NCBI GenBank assembly: GCA_030248215.1
Contig: JASANG010001923.1
Coordinates: forward strand, 51,823-115,822
From: Enoplolaimus lenunculus
Taxonomy: Eukaryota > Nematoda > Enoplea > Enoplida > Thoracostomopsidae
DNA: 64,000 nt
Reading direction: 5' to 3'
The position numbers were made by a program, and so were the translations under genes. Numbering within the stretch: position 1 is the first letter of the stretch; each line of letters opens with the position of its first letter. Positions 1 to 10,041 of the stretch are shown piece by piece. Below the pieces are notes generated by a model. That model made no database searches. It was not told the DNA's origin and saw only the letters and a program-made list of their open reading frames with translations.

Positions 1-342
1 TTATATGTGTATTGTACGTATTGTGCATTGCTGCTGCGAAACAGAAATAAGCGGCAATTATGGTTAAAAATTGTATTCTTAATATGTATTTGGTTTCTGT
101 ATTATCATTTAGCTATGCAAATTCCGATGCGGTGGATCGAATTGTATGAGGTTTTACGACACAATTTAGGTCGAGAAATATTAGCTACGGCTAAGTTGAT
201 TTTCTTTTGTCAATCGCCGGCGGGTAATATTTGTTGTGCAAAGCCATTTAATAGATTAGCTTAGACTGACTTTCATGGGGCATAAAAGATGAATTAATAT
301 TCGGCAGGATGTGAACTGGGTATCCATTTTGATAAATATGTG
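1..342. other. No recognisable gene
   Basis: I see no domain, splice pattern or repeat here. An 85-codon open stretch on the plus strand begins at position 7, but it has no recognisable motif or signal peptide and its composition is that of random AT-rich DNA. Confidence 0.4.
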
Positions 343-526
343 GGCCCATTTATAGAACAGGGCCGGAACAGTAGTTTATAAGCCTAATCCTCGAAAGGAC
401 GAGCTTATACCGAAGCCTAAAACCCTAAGTCTAAGCATAAGCCTAAGCAGAAACTAGTCTAATGTTTGAGCTTACTCTATTACAGTCCCGCAGGAAAACG
501 TTCCAACCCTGTTCTATACATGAGCC
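343..526. mobile_element. hAT-like MITE with TTAGGC-type core
   Basis: The terminal inverted repeats are near GGCCCATTTATAGAACAGGG on the left and its complement on the right (…CCCTGTTCTATACATGAGCC). The element is flanked by a perfect 8-bp duplication, AATATGTG (335-342 and 527-534). An 8-bp duplication is what hAT (and P) transposases make. The core holds degenerate GCCTAA units. There is no coding capacity, so it is non-autonomous. The same family recurs at least nine more times in this window. Confidence 0.85.
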
Positions 527-787
527 AATATGTGAAATGCTTACTTTGTCATATTTTGGTCGAATAGAGTTGCATTGCACGAACATTAGTAGCTTTAATG
601 TTATTTTTGCTGAAGCGCATACCAATTTTTAATGAGAATTCGTTCACGTTGACGTGTTTAAAAAACGTAATCTACTAACTTTAACGACTCTAAATTATGC
701 ACCGCTAGCTAAATGGTAGTAGCTGTGTTCTTTTTAAGGTTGCAGCAGATTACGAACTTTCTCTGTTCCGGCAAAAAGCAATCCTAA

Positions 788-1459
788 TGCGGGATTCACG
801 TTGTAACCGGGAGAAGCGGGACACGGATTGTCCCATGTTGATTCGACGTCAACGTTAAAATTCGAGCACTCATATTGGATGAACAGACAATACTTGAATG
901 TCATATGACATTTACTCACAAACCACCGCTCTCAGAAGATCAGTGTATACAAGAGTCGGTATTTCACGTGATACTGAGGGACGTTTATGCGAATATCATA
1001 TGATATTCAAAATTACAACGAATTTCATATGATATTCAGCGGGACAGTGTAATTTTCGGGTGCTGATAAATTAATGGAAAGTCGGTCGACATGGGCACAG
1101 CTGTGCTTAAAATACCAAATACACTTCTGCAAATTCATTTCTGGCACAAAACCGCCTAGCTAAACAGTGTCACAATTCAAAAATTCAAATTTCAAATTCT
1201 GGTATGTGATATTCAACAGGACAATTTAAGTATGTTACCTCAAGCATGCAGACATTTGAAAATATGTCATATGATATCCGCAGACACTACGTCAAATATC
1301 ATATTATATTGAAGGACAAAAGGTGACCTACACATGATGATAGCAGACAAATAATACTTTTTGAATATGATATAGTCTATAGCAGACAAAATATTACCCA
1401 ATAGGCTGATAGGGACAAAACGTGTCCCAAGCTGCCCCGGTTATAACGTAAACCACGCA
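788..1459. mobile_element. PIF/Harbinger-like MITE (672 bp)
   Basis: The left end TGCGGGATTCACGTTGTAAC matches the complement of the right end (TTATAACGTAAACCACGCA) over about 40 bp, including a shared GCGGGACACG-type block. The flanks carry the 3-bp duplication TAA, typical of PIF/Harbinger. Inside are several copies of a TCATATGATAT motif (for example near 992, 1024 and 1266). A shorter relative lies at 18351-18498. Confidence 0.65.
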
Positions 1460-1462
1460 TAA

Positions 1463-2059
1463 GCCTAACTTTTCTGTCATTCATTTAAGTTTTTATGCTT
1501 TGCACTGCTTTAAAATTGTTTTGAAATTATTAAATTAAATGATTTTTGTTCAAATTGGGCGAATTCGTTTGTATTATTACGGCTCTCACCATATCATTAA
1601 CCGGTTCTCACGAGCAATCGGGCTTAATTGCCGTAGTTTTTGTGCCTGGTCCCGGCAATTTTAAGACTGGAAATTTTGGTTGGAAACACAGATTGCGGAA
1701 ACGGATAGGTATCAAAAATTTTAAAATGAATATTGATGTATGAATGATATAAAGACGTTCTATTTTTGCAAATAGGCATGCAAATATTCAAGCTTTTGGG
1801 TCATGTATAGAGCAGGGGAGATCTGATTTGGATATGAATAATATCCGGATATGTATCCGAAAAATATGCATTAGAATATTCGCCGGATAGTTATTCAGCA
1901 AAGTATGTACACAGATATTGTATTTTTTCACCGATGCCGCATAATGTTTAAGGCTATTATTTATTTCGACACATATTTTCACAGCTCTACTTCACTTTAT
2001 AAAAATTCTGTTTCTATAGGTTTATAAGATTTAATTTTACCAAAAAATGCGAGAAGAGT
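1463..2059. other. Intergenic; one isolated hAT-like end
   Basis: No gene is recognised. Around 1797-1815 the sequence TCATGTATAGAGCAGGGG resembles one end of the TTAGGC-bearing hAT-like family, followed by repeated GGATAT/ATCCGG motifs. A matching second end was not found, so this is probably a truncated or internally replaced copy. Confidence 0.35.
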
Positions 2060-2063
2060 TTAA

Positions 2064-2329
2064 CCCTTTCTCACATGAATATTTTCTATTTCCCCTGAGA
2101 CCTACTTTTATGCTAGGATTCGAACTCCAGTGACTGGAGTGCGAGGCGTATATCATCACCACTCACTATAGGAGCTTGACGCTCGAGCCCGAGGTGGCTC
2201 TCACGTCTTGTGGTGATTTAGTACTATGTATACGTGTTACAATTGTTAAACACGCTGCGATATATACTATTTAACGTGTATACCTACACTGCGCTGAGTT
2301 GCCTGCAGGCAACTCAATGTGAGAAGGGG
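2064..2329. mobile_element. piggyBac-like MITE carrying a tRNA-like segment, copy 1
   Basis: The ends are CCCTTTCTCACATGAATA and CAATGTGAGAAGGGG. The left flank is TTAA and the right flank TTAT, consistent with a TTAA target that has since lost one base. On the minus strand, 2113-2187 reads like a tRNA: an A-box-like TAGTGAGTGG, then a B-box GTTCGAATCC. A perfect 20-bp palindrome (GAGTTGCC/GGCAACTC, about 2296-2315) sits beside the right end. A second copy at 24250-24511 is about 90 percent identical by eye and keeps TTAA on both sides. Confidence 0.75.
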
Positions 2330-2381
2330 TTATAGATAATAAACTGAAAATTTTTCGCTTAAGAATTTTTTATCTTTTTTC

Positions 2382-2536
2382 GGCCAATGTAAAGTACAGG
2401 TATGGAACAGTATTATAAACATATTCCTTAGCCTGTGGCTAAGCTTATAGCCAAGTAAAACGATGTGTCTTAAGCTTAAGCTTATTTATTTTTAGTCCCA
2501 CAGAAAAACGTTCCGCCCCTGATATTTACATGAGCC
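2382..2536. mobile_element. Degenerate TTAGGC-family hAT-like MITE
   Basis: The left end GGCCAATGTAAAGTACAGG and the right end TTTACATGAGCC are decayed versions of the family ends. The core keeps TTAGCC/CTTAAG units. No matching target duplication remains, so it is an older copy. Confidence 0.5.
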
Positions 2537-2706
2537 AAGAGTTCTTTACATGTCAAGTACTAATCGCAACTGAAATTTTGTGTAAAACAGTTTTCGAACA
2601 GTCCGCTCTAGCAAGGTGATGCTGCAAAGGTACTTATGTATATTCGTAAAATCAGGCATACAAAATCACAGTTTAGTTGATATATTACAATACTTCGTTT
2701 TCAGCG

Positions 2707-5700
2707 TCAGCGCGGAACATAGAGAAGCCTTTGTGTTTCCGATTCTTTTTCCAGGTTTTCAAGGACTTTCTGAAACATCAAAAGAAATGAGTCCGTCGTC
2801 GAAACAGTTGACCAATTTTATGCAAGCAATTTTTGCAGTTTTATTTTTAACACATATGAGTTCAAAATTAAACCCCAACTCCAAAACAGGATCTTTTAAA
2901 CATGAAAATATTTCAGCGAAAAAATGTTTATACAAAAAGGGTTTCATTGCGTCAAACCACTGTGCTGCAGTGTCAGAGCGTAAAAGTGCAACTGTCTCAT
3001 TTTTAAAATCTCCGGTAAGCCAATATTTTAAATGAACTACTTGTATATTTGGGAACACGATTTTTTTCACTGCGAAACGATCCCCATCGTAGCTTTACTT
3101 TGATACCGCTGAAGCCTACCTGTAAAAACCGAATATAATGAATTGCTGTGCGTAGAACTTCGTGTTTTGACAATTTTTTATCCGGCGGATACGTTGGAAG
3201 CAAACGACGTAAATTTGAAAACGCTTGATTGACGTTCTGTTGTCGCCAGCGTGAGAATAATACAATTGAATTTCCGGTTGTGTCTGGTTTTACAGGTTCG
3301 TTGCTGAAATACTAGCAAACAGCTGGTACTAGTGCAGGATACGTTTGCCAAGGTGAGACCCCAGTTCTTCGTATATTCTGTACGATCCGTATCGGGACCG
3401 AAAGTTATTTATTATATGTCCAACTTTTTATTACAGCACCATGTAAATGCCCCTACTGTAGTAACCCGAATAAGAGGGGGCGTCCCCATTTTGAGTCCCA
3501 ATCAATAGGAGTCCGTATCCCTAAAAAGAGTCCGTAAGTAGATAGAGTCCCTGAACCCTAATTAGAGTCCATAAATGTCAATTATCCCTAATTGTAGCGC
3601 AAAAATGACTCCAGGTCCAAATAATTTGAATTCGAAACTTTAAAGCGTACATATATTTTGAAAGTACATTCCTAAGTATAACCTTGCATTATCGCTTAAG
3701 CTGTTGACAAGACAAATATACGTTTAATTCAACGGATAATTGCAGTACCGGATATATACCAGTAACGAAGGGTGGCTAAGCGTGGGTTAAAAATAAATAA
3801 CAGACTATAACCGAATAACAAGGGGGGTACCCTCTGGAGAGGCCAAATAAATATTAGTCCCCCTCTTATTCGGGTCACTACAGTATTCACTCCGAACAGA
3901 GTACTGCAAAAATTAGCAGGCTATGCATTATTTATCATGGTTTATGTGGGTGGAGAAATTTTTAAGTTGCCGAACACAATATAACGTGTAATGTGCCACT
4001 ACTCCTGGTCTGCGTTGACAATGTATAGAAGAAAGCTCAATTCAAGAAACCGAAACTTCAAGTCTTCCATTTTCCGCCTATGTATAGCACAGGGGCTTCC
4101 AGTTTTCCACGGTGGAAAACTTATAACCAGGAGTGCAGTGGAGCCTCTCCAATATGACGGCCAAATTTTCCGCTGATTTGGTAGAAAAATTAAAAAAGTA
4201 GAAAATTCTAATGCCTAGATTTTCCCCTGGTTGGTGATCGGAAGCGGTAGGTTTTGGTTGGAAAACGGAAAAAATGAAAAATTGAAATGCCTAGATATTT
4301 TCTTGGTTAGTAAGAAATATCTCAATCAAATGTTTTGGTTCAAAAGCGGGAAAAGTGGAAAATTTAAGCGTAGGGCATAGGTTTTGGTTGGAAAACGGGA
4401 AAAGTGGAAAATTTTAATGCCTAGATTTTAACTTGGGTTGTTAGGGAAAATCTGAAGCATTTGTTTTTGGTTGGAAAACGGGAAAAGTGGAAAATTCTAA
4501 TGCCTAGATTTTTATTCTGGGTTGGTAGGGAAAATCTGAAGCATAGGTTTTGGTTGGAAAACGGGAAAAGTGGAAAATTGAAATGCCTAGATATTTTCTT
4601 GGTTAGTAAGAGACATCTAAAGCAATGGTTGGAAAACGGGAAAAGGGGAAAATTTTAATGCGTAGATTTTACCTTGAGTTGTTAGGGAAAATCTGAAGCA
4701 TTTGATGGTTGGAAAACGGGAAAAGTGGAAAATTCAAGCATAAGGCATAGGTTTTGGTTGGAAAACGGGAAAAGTGGAAAATTCTAATGCCATGCCTAGA
4801 TTTTTTCCCTGGGTTGGTAGGGAAAATTTGAAGCAAAGGTTTCGGTTGGAAAACGGGAAAAGTGGAAATTTTAAAGGCCTAGATTTACCTTAGGTTGGTA
4901 GGAAAAATCTGAAGCATAGGTTTTGGTTGGAAAACGGGAAAGTGGAAAATTTAAGCGTAAGGCATAGGTTTTGGTTGGAAAACGAGAAAAGTGGAAAATT
5001 GAAATGCCTAGATTTTACCATGGGTTGGTAGGAAAAATCTGGAGCATAGGTTTTGGCTGGAAAACGGGAAAAGTGGAAAATTTTAATGCCTAAATTTTTA
5101 CCTTTGGGTTGGTAGGGAAAATCTGAAGCATACGTTTTTGTTGGAAAACGGGAAAAGTGGAAAATTTTAATGCCTAGATTTACCCTGGTTTGGTGGGGAA
5201 TATCTGAAACATAATTTTTGGTTGGAAAACGGGAAAAATGGAAAATTTTAATGCCTAGATTTACCCTGGCTTGATAGGGAAAATCTGAAGCATAGGTTTT
5301 GGTTGGAAAACGGGAAAAGTGGAAAATTTAAAGGCCTAGACTTACCTTAGGTTGGTAGGGAATATGTGAAGCATAGATTTTGGTTGGAAAACGGGAAAAG
5401 TGGAAAATTTTAATGCCTAGATTTACCCTAGGTTGGAATAATCTAAGTTTATAAATTTTTCACTTTTCCCGTTTTCCAAACAAACTTTACACTACAGATT
5501 TTCCCTACCGAACTAGGGAATATGCAGGCTTACGAATTTTCCACTTTTCCACAGCGAAACCTATGCCCGTGATTTTTCCTACCAACCAGTGAAAAATCAG
5601 GTCGTCATACAGGAGTGGCTGCGATGCACTTCTCGTCATAAGTTTTCCACCCTGGAAAAGTGGAAGCCCCTGATCTATACATGGGCCCATTTTCCAAACG

Positions 5701-5850
5701 GTTGCTTGTTCCCAGTTAACAGACCTGTAAACATCGGCGGAAAAAATATTTAAAGACTTACGTTACTTTACGGCCAACTGAGTCTAAAACTGTTTTTATT
5801 TCAGCATCGGAACTGGATTCTGATCCGCTATGGCTACCTTGTTCGTCCAT
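2707..5850 (-). CDS. TAL/SCL-class bHLH protein, three exons
   Basis: Three minus-strand exons join in frame with GT-AG introns: 5850-5762 (ATG, 29 codons plus 2 bases, donor GTAAGT), 3303-3120 (acceptor TTTCAG, donor GTAGGC) and 2769-2707 (acceptor TTTCAG, stop TGA). The product is about 111 residues. The helix-loop-helix is unmistakable: [10 protein letters not shown], then [16 protein letters not shown], then [25 protein letters not shown] and [13 protein letters not shown] are hallmarks of TAL1, TAL2 and LYL1, transcription factors that pair with E proteins. The N-terminus is acidic and Ser-rich ([15 protein letters not shown]). The tail after helix 2 is short and charged, as in small TAL-type proteins. 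The basic region is odd: the family reads NSRERWRQQN, but here the frame reads [10 protein letters not shown], so the invariant Glu-Arg pair that contacts DNA is absent. It may be a non-DNA-binding paralogue, a decayed copy or an assembly error. An in-frame ATG upstream at 5958 is less likely to be the start. Confidence 0.85.
3456..3883. mobile_element. TA-flanked MITE (CTGTAGTGACCCG family), copy 1
   Basis: Inverted ends CTGTAGTAACCCGAATAAGA and its complement lie between TA dinucleotides, the target duplication of Tc1/mariner-type transposons. It sits inside intron 1 of the TAL-type gene. The core holds repeated GAGTCCgTA motifs and a block CCTCTGGAGAGGCC shared with the copies at 18.5, 37.6 and 57.5 kb. 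Confidence 0.65.
4076..5687. mobile_element. 1.6 kb hAT-like element filled with an ~80 bp minisatellite
   Basis: The ends (GCCTATGTATAGCACAGGGG and TGATCTATACATGGGCC) resemble those of the TTAGGC-bearing hAT-like family. They are flanked by a perfect 8-bp duplication, CATTTTCC (4068-4075 and 5688-5695). Just inside lie subterminal repeats CTTCCAGTTTTCCACGGTGG and CCACCCTGGAAAAGTGGAAG. From about 4185 to 5440 an imperfect ~80 bp unit repeats many times; its markers are TTGGTTGGAAAACGGGAAAA, GTGGAAAATTTTAATGCCTAG and GGTAGGGAAAATCTGAAGCA. No transposase is present. The element lies in intron 1 of the TAL-type gene. Confidence 0.8.
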
Positions 5851-7215
5851 CACAAAAGTAACAATGTATATTTTAATTTTCTCATAACGTTTGAAAAATA
5901 TATTTTGCGCTAAAATTTTAGTAATAATATTTTCAATGATTTTTTTGCAATTTGGCATAATATATTAATACCTCGATTTAAAAGAAAAGGTGGCACCTCT
6001 ACCCGTACCTCCATAGCTTTAATCTGAGCGCTAAATCTGAGTTCAAAATCATTCCTAAACCTATACCTAATAGTAAAGGCTGATGCCAAACTTTGATAAT
6101 TTAAAAAACTATATGTAAAACTGTATAAGAGCATGGTTTATATATATTTACAAGCTTCTGGTTTGACTTTGTTCGAACGCTTAGTCTTTATGTACGTCGG
6201 AGTAATGGCAGGATAGGCATGGCCTGCTCCGAGCTGTGCGCGTAGGGATCACCACGAGATTAAAAAGGGGCCAAAAATCACATTCAGTGGCCGGGATTAT
6301 CAAGTTTTTAACACTGACGGTTCTGTATAATTCTTTTGATTAAGATTTAATAAAAAATGTGACTGTTTTCTTATTCGCTTAGCTCATATAAAATCTTATT
6401 CAAAGTGCCATCTTAATATTGCTTCCTGCGTTCGAAAACATACAGTTTTTACATAATCCCAAAGCTGACACAAAACTATAATTGTCAGATAGTATAGAAT
6501 ATATATATTTAGTGCTAAATATGCGTCTAATTTTTCGCTCGTGTCGCTCGTGACCTCTACACTCACTATTTCTATTCTACCTCTGGCTTAGGCTTAGGCT
6601 TAGGTTTAATTTCGACAATTTGTTGCGAAGATATTTATAGATTTTGAACTGCAACACACGAAAACCAGATATACAGGGCAAACTAGGAATCGTATTCTTC
6701 ACTGAACTGATGCTAAACCAACATTTTGTATTAAGATTTATTACTTATTGCGTTTGGTTTCCCATTCGCTTCTCCGCGAGATTTTTGGAGTTAATGCTTC
6801 CTTTGCAAGCGGCAGAAGTTTATGTATTGTCCACTACGAGCGCTCGTACTATGTATGTAGTTTAACCAGATATATTTAGCTGTTAAAATAGGTGGCTTCA
6901 AAATGTAGTTTCCACCAAGCAAGTATGCATCAACCACACCACTGCTTACATAGCGTTTACAAAATTGCTCAAACGGTTTTACTCTTTTTCGGCTGGCAGC
7001 GCATTTGGCCAACAGTAGTAATCAGTCAACTTTCTGTGATCATTGCGGAGGGAATATTGCGAGCCACACAATCCTAAATCAGTTTTTGTAGCGGTTGATG
7101 TAAAAATTATCTGTCAAAGCTTAGAACTGAATTCTGCCGCAAATGTCAAATTGTAAGTTTACTGAAAGTGCCATTTTAACACGATCTCCCGGTATGGCTT
7201 AGGCTGCGGTTACGG
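5851..7215. other. Upstream flank of the TAL-type gene; no other gene seen
   Basis: This stretch is upstream of the minus-strand gene and should hold its 5' UTR and promoter, but I cannot mark a start site. A short run of TTAGGC units (about 6584-6606) stands alone. Several 60-75 codon open stretches have no recognisable content. Confidence 0.35.
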
Positions 7216-7401
7216 GGCCGGGCCTATGTAAAGATCAGGGACGGAATAGTTTTCTGCTGGACTGCAATAAAATAAGCTCAAGCTCAGGCTTAAGCTTGGG
7301 CTTAGGTATAAGCTCATTTTTACGCTTAGGCTTAGGTTTAGGCTTATTATGGTTAGGAATATGCTTATACTACTATTACAACCCTGTTCTGTGCATTGGC
7401 C
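7216..7401. mobile_element. hAT-like MITE with TTAGGC core
   Basis: The left end GGCCGGGCCTATGTAAAGAT and the right end CCTGTTCTGTGCATTGGCC match the family. A perfect 8-bp duplication, GGTTACGG, flanks it (7208-7215 and 7402-7409). The core has runs of CTTAGG and TTAGGC. Confidence 0.75.
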
Positions 7402-7913
7402 GGTTACGGTTTTACAAACGCTTAAGCATTTAAGTTAATCTTAGAATGGTTTTTATTTTATTAATGATAATACACCATGTTATGTGAGACTTTCGTCTTA
7501 TATCAGCACCACGAAAGTAGTTGTTTCTTAAAGTGTTTAGAAAAACCTTTGGAATTTCTTTATGTTTTTTCTTTTCACAAATCTCTGTGGTGTTGTAAGA
7601 ACCCACAAAACTTAATTCAAACGACAAATATTAAATGAATTGTGTCAAAAACTAAAAACACTAAACAAAATCATGGCAAAGTATTAGCAAGACTTTTCCG
7701 TAATATATTATACTCGTGATGTTAGGAGTTTTAAAAAACTAAATACTATCATAATATTAGTATCAACCAATGTCTTGTATATTGCACCCTTAGTAGGCTA
7801 CACTACAAAACATCCCCAAAAGAACTGAATGCAGAAACGTTTGTCATTGCAAATTTTGCTAAATTCTAACTTCGCCTAACTTAGTGAAATAAACCAAAGC
7901 TGGGCCAAAAACT

Positions 7914-8399
7914 AAAGCCCTATTCACACGTGCCAGTTTTTGCTGCGGGAACTTGCAGCTCCAAATTACACGCAGTACTTGCATTTTTTATCAGCCAATG
8001 ACAAAGCGGCTACACGGCAAAAAATCGTGAGTCAAATTGACTCCCTCCGAAACAGGCTCTACATGACTACACAAACTGAGTCAAATTTGACTCCGCCAGA
8101 GTCAAACGCGCGACTAAGTGAGTCGAATTTGACTCTGCCGAAGTCTAATTTGACTCAATTTGTGTAGTCACGTAGAGCCTATTTCAGAGGGAGTCAATTT
8201 GACTCACCATTTTTTGCAGTGTACAATACGGTGTATTTTCATGGTAGTTCACACTTGTGAATTGAATTTTTAGCTATGTTTTTTGTTTTATTATTTGTAG
8301 CGACAAGTTTTTCGGCCGGGATTTTGCACAAAACTTGCAAGTGCAAGTTGCAGCTGTAAGTTCTTGTCGCGAGAACTTGCACGTGTAAATAAGGCTTTA
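7914..8399. mobile_element. GCAAGT foldback element, interrupted by a MITE
   Basis: The ends AAAGCCCTATTCACACGTGC and GCACGTGTAAATAAGGCTTT are inverted copies, followed inside by GTTTTTGCTGCGGGAACTTGC and its complement. At 8013-8221 a complete palindromic MITE is inserted, so this copy is older than that MITE. Relatives lie at 22034-22290, 27475-27830 and 36732-36930. Confidence 0.65.
8013..8221. mobile_element. Palindromic TGAGTCA MITE, copy 1
   Basis: The ends CACGGCAAAAAATCGTGAGT and GACTCACCATTTTTTGCAGTG are inverted and flanked by TA. The interior is a larger palindrome made of GAGTCAAATTTGACTC blocks and a TGACTACACAAACTGAGTC motif with its complement. Other copies are at 11132, 46283, 54164 and 54573. 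Confidence 0.75.
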
Positions 8400-9398
8400 T
8401 AGTAATTCTAAATTTCCTATTTGATCAAAAGTTTTAGCGACACTTAAAATCATATGAACGTTTTCAGTTATTAATTTGTATCAACGGAAAATTTTCAATA
8501 CTCAATGCAACTCAAGCAACAATTAATATACTTAAGCATAGCAAAACGTCAATTTCTTTCAACAACTAAATTCCTTTTCAACATGCCGCCAAAGAATTAT
8601 CACAAATTTCAACAGCGGCTCAACAACGAGGGGCTAAGGAACGCGGTTCGCACGATTATTTTCGCGACCTGATACAATTTCGTTGTAAAATTAAGGAAAA
8701 TTTGCGATAGGAAATATTATTTTGAACCGTCTGTAAGAAATATTTTTGCCCCCTCTGCTATATTCCTGATTGAACGGCTCAATTTCAACCGGTTATCAAG
8801 CGGATAAACTGTGATGCAAATTCTTATAAACCGACAACAGTAAGCACTAATACGAATTGTCAAAGGAATTTGTCTAAATTATAATTAGCACATAGCTTAA
8901 CCTAATGCGTTATCTAGCGTAAGCCAGGCTTGAAAGCGACGTCTTGACTAATATTTGATTTGGTTCACAGATTAGAAGTGCTACTTGTATATATATTGTA
9001 TGTATTAAATTAGTAAATATACCATGACTTAATATTTGCGTAAAAGATAAATACTGCTAATTCTAAATGTCTTGACAATTGTTTAAACTAAAGCAAAGGT
9101 TCCGAGTTGTGCGAACGGCAGTGCAGGTTTAATAAAATTTACTGTTATTATTAATGACGCAAGCTACAATTCAATTGCTTGGCTAATAGGTTGTAAATTT
9201 AGTCTTGCGATTAAGGGTTTGATTTACTTTGATGTATTTGTTGTGTCCCTACTTGGTGCATGAACCTATCGCAGGCTTTTCAATGCGATTAATTTCTTGC
9301 AAATATGTCAAATCATATAAAGATAGCCAGTTTTTCGCATTTAAATACTTTTTATGGTTAACTTCTATTCAGTGTAAGTATGTATTTATAACACCTTC
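8400..9398. other. No convincing gene
   Basis: AT-rich DNA without recognised repeats. A 29-codon ATG frame at 8583-8672 (MPPKNYHKFQQRLNNEG…) is the only short frame with balanced composition; I give it little weight. Confidence 0.3.
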
Positions 9399-9559
9399 GG
9401 CCCATGTATAGAACAGGGCCGGATCGTTTTCCGAAGGGGCTATAATAGAGTCAGTTTAAGCTTTAGACTTATTTTTGCTTAGGCTTAAGCTTAGGCTTAG
9501 GCTTAGGCTTAGGGATATGCTTATACTATACTGTTGCGGCCCTGTTCTATACATGGCCC
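9399..9559. mobile_element. hAT-like MITE with (TTAGGC)n core
   Basis: The left end is GGCCCATGTATAGAACAGGG and the right end CCCTGTTCTATACATGGCCC. A perfect 8-bp duplication, ACACCTTC, flanks it (9391-9398 and 9560-9567). The core contains about five consecutive CTTAGG/TTAGGC units. This is one of the best preserved copies. Confidence 0.85.
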
Positions 9560-9830
9560 ACACCTTCAATGAGTGTATTTGAACTAAACTAAACTGTTTT
9601 CAGTAATTTAAAACACAGCTGAGATGTTTAAAGAAATCGTGGAGAGGCTTCGTATTTAGAAAAAAAGGAAAAACATTTATATATTTTAAAGTTCTATTAA
9701 TAAAGTTAAAATACTACAGCTTTTTGCAACAAACGCAAAATAGTTTAGCACCTTTGGTGCTTTTAACGCAAAACAGTTTTAATAAAACCTGAATACATAG
9801 AATAATTTATTGATATGTATACTAATATTG

Positions 9831-10041
9831 ACCCATATGTATAGAACAATGCCGGAACAGTAGTATAAGCATATTCCTAAGCCTAAGCCTAAGCCTAAAG
9901 CGTAAGGGTATGGATGAAACCTATTCCTATGCCTAAGCCTAAGCTTAAGCCTAAGCCTAAGCAAAAAAATTGGTCTTAAGCTTGAACTGACTATTACGTC
10001 TCCGCCGGAAAACGATCCGGCCCTGTTCTATACATGAGCCC
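9831..10041. mobile_element. hAT-like MITE with (GCCTAA)n core
   Basis: The ends ACCCATATGTATAGAACA and CCTGTTCTATACATGAGCCC are flanked by TAATATTG and GAATATTG (7 of 8 bases alike). The core holds two runs of CCTAAG units, opposite in orientation to the copy at 9399. Confidence 0.75.

Noticed and set aside
2616-3070. Open frames of 139 (plus) and 103 (minus) codons
   Set aside because: They overlap the last exon and intron 2 of the TAL-type gene and have no recognisable content; the bHLH exons explain the locus better.
9840-9970. Interstitial telomere or former chromosome end
   Set aside because: The TTAGGC runs are short, imperfect and always bounded by the same transposon ends with target duplications, so they are part of a MITE and not a fused telomere.
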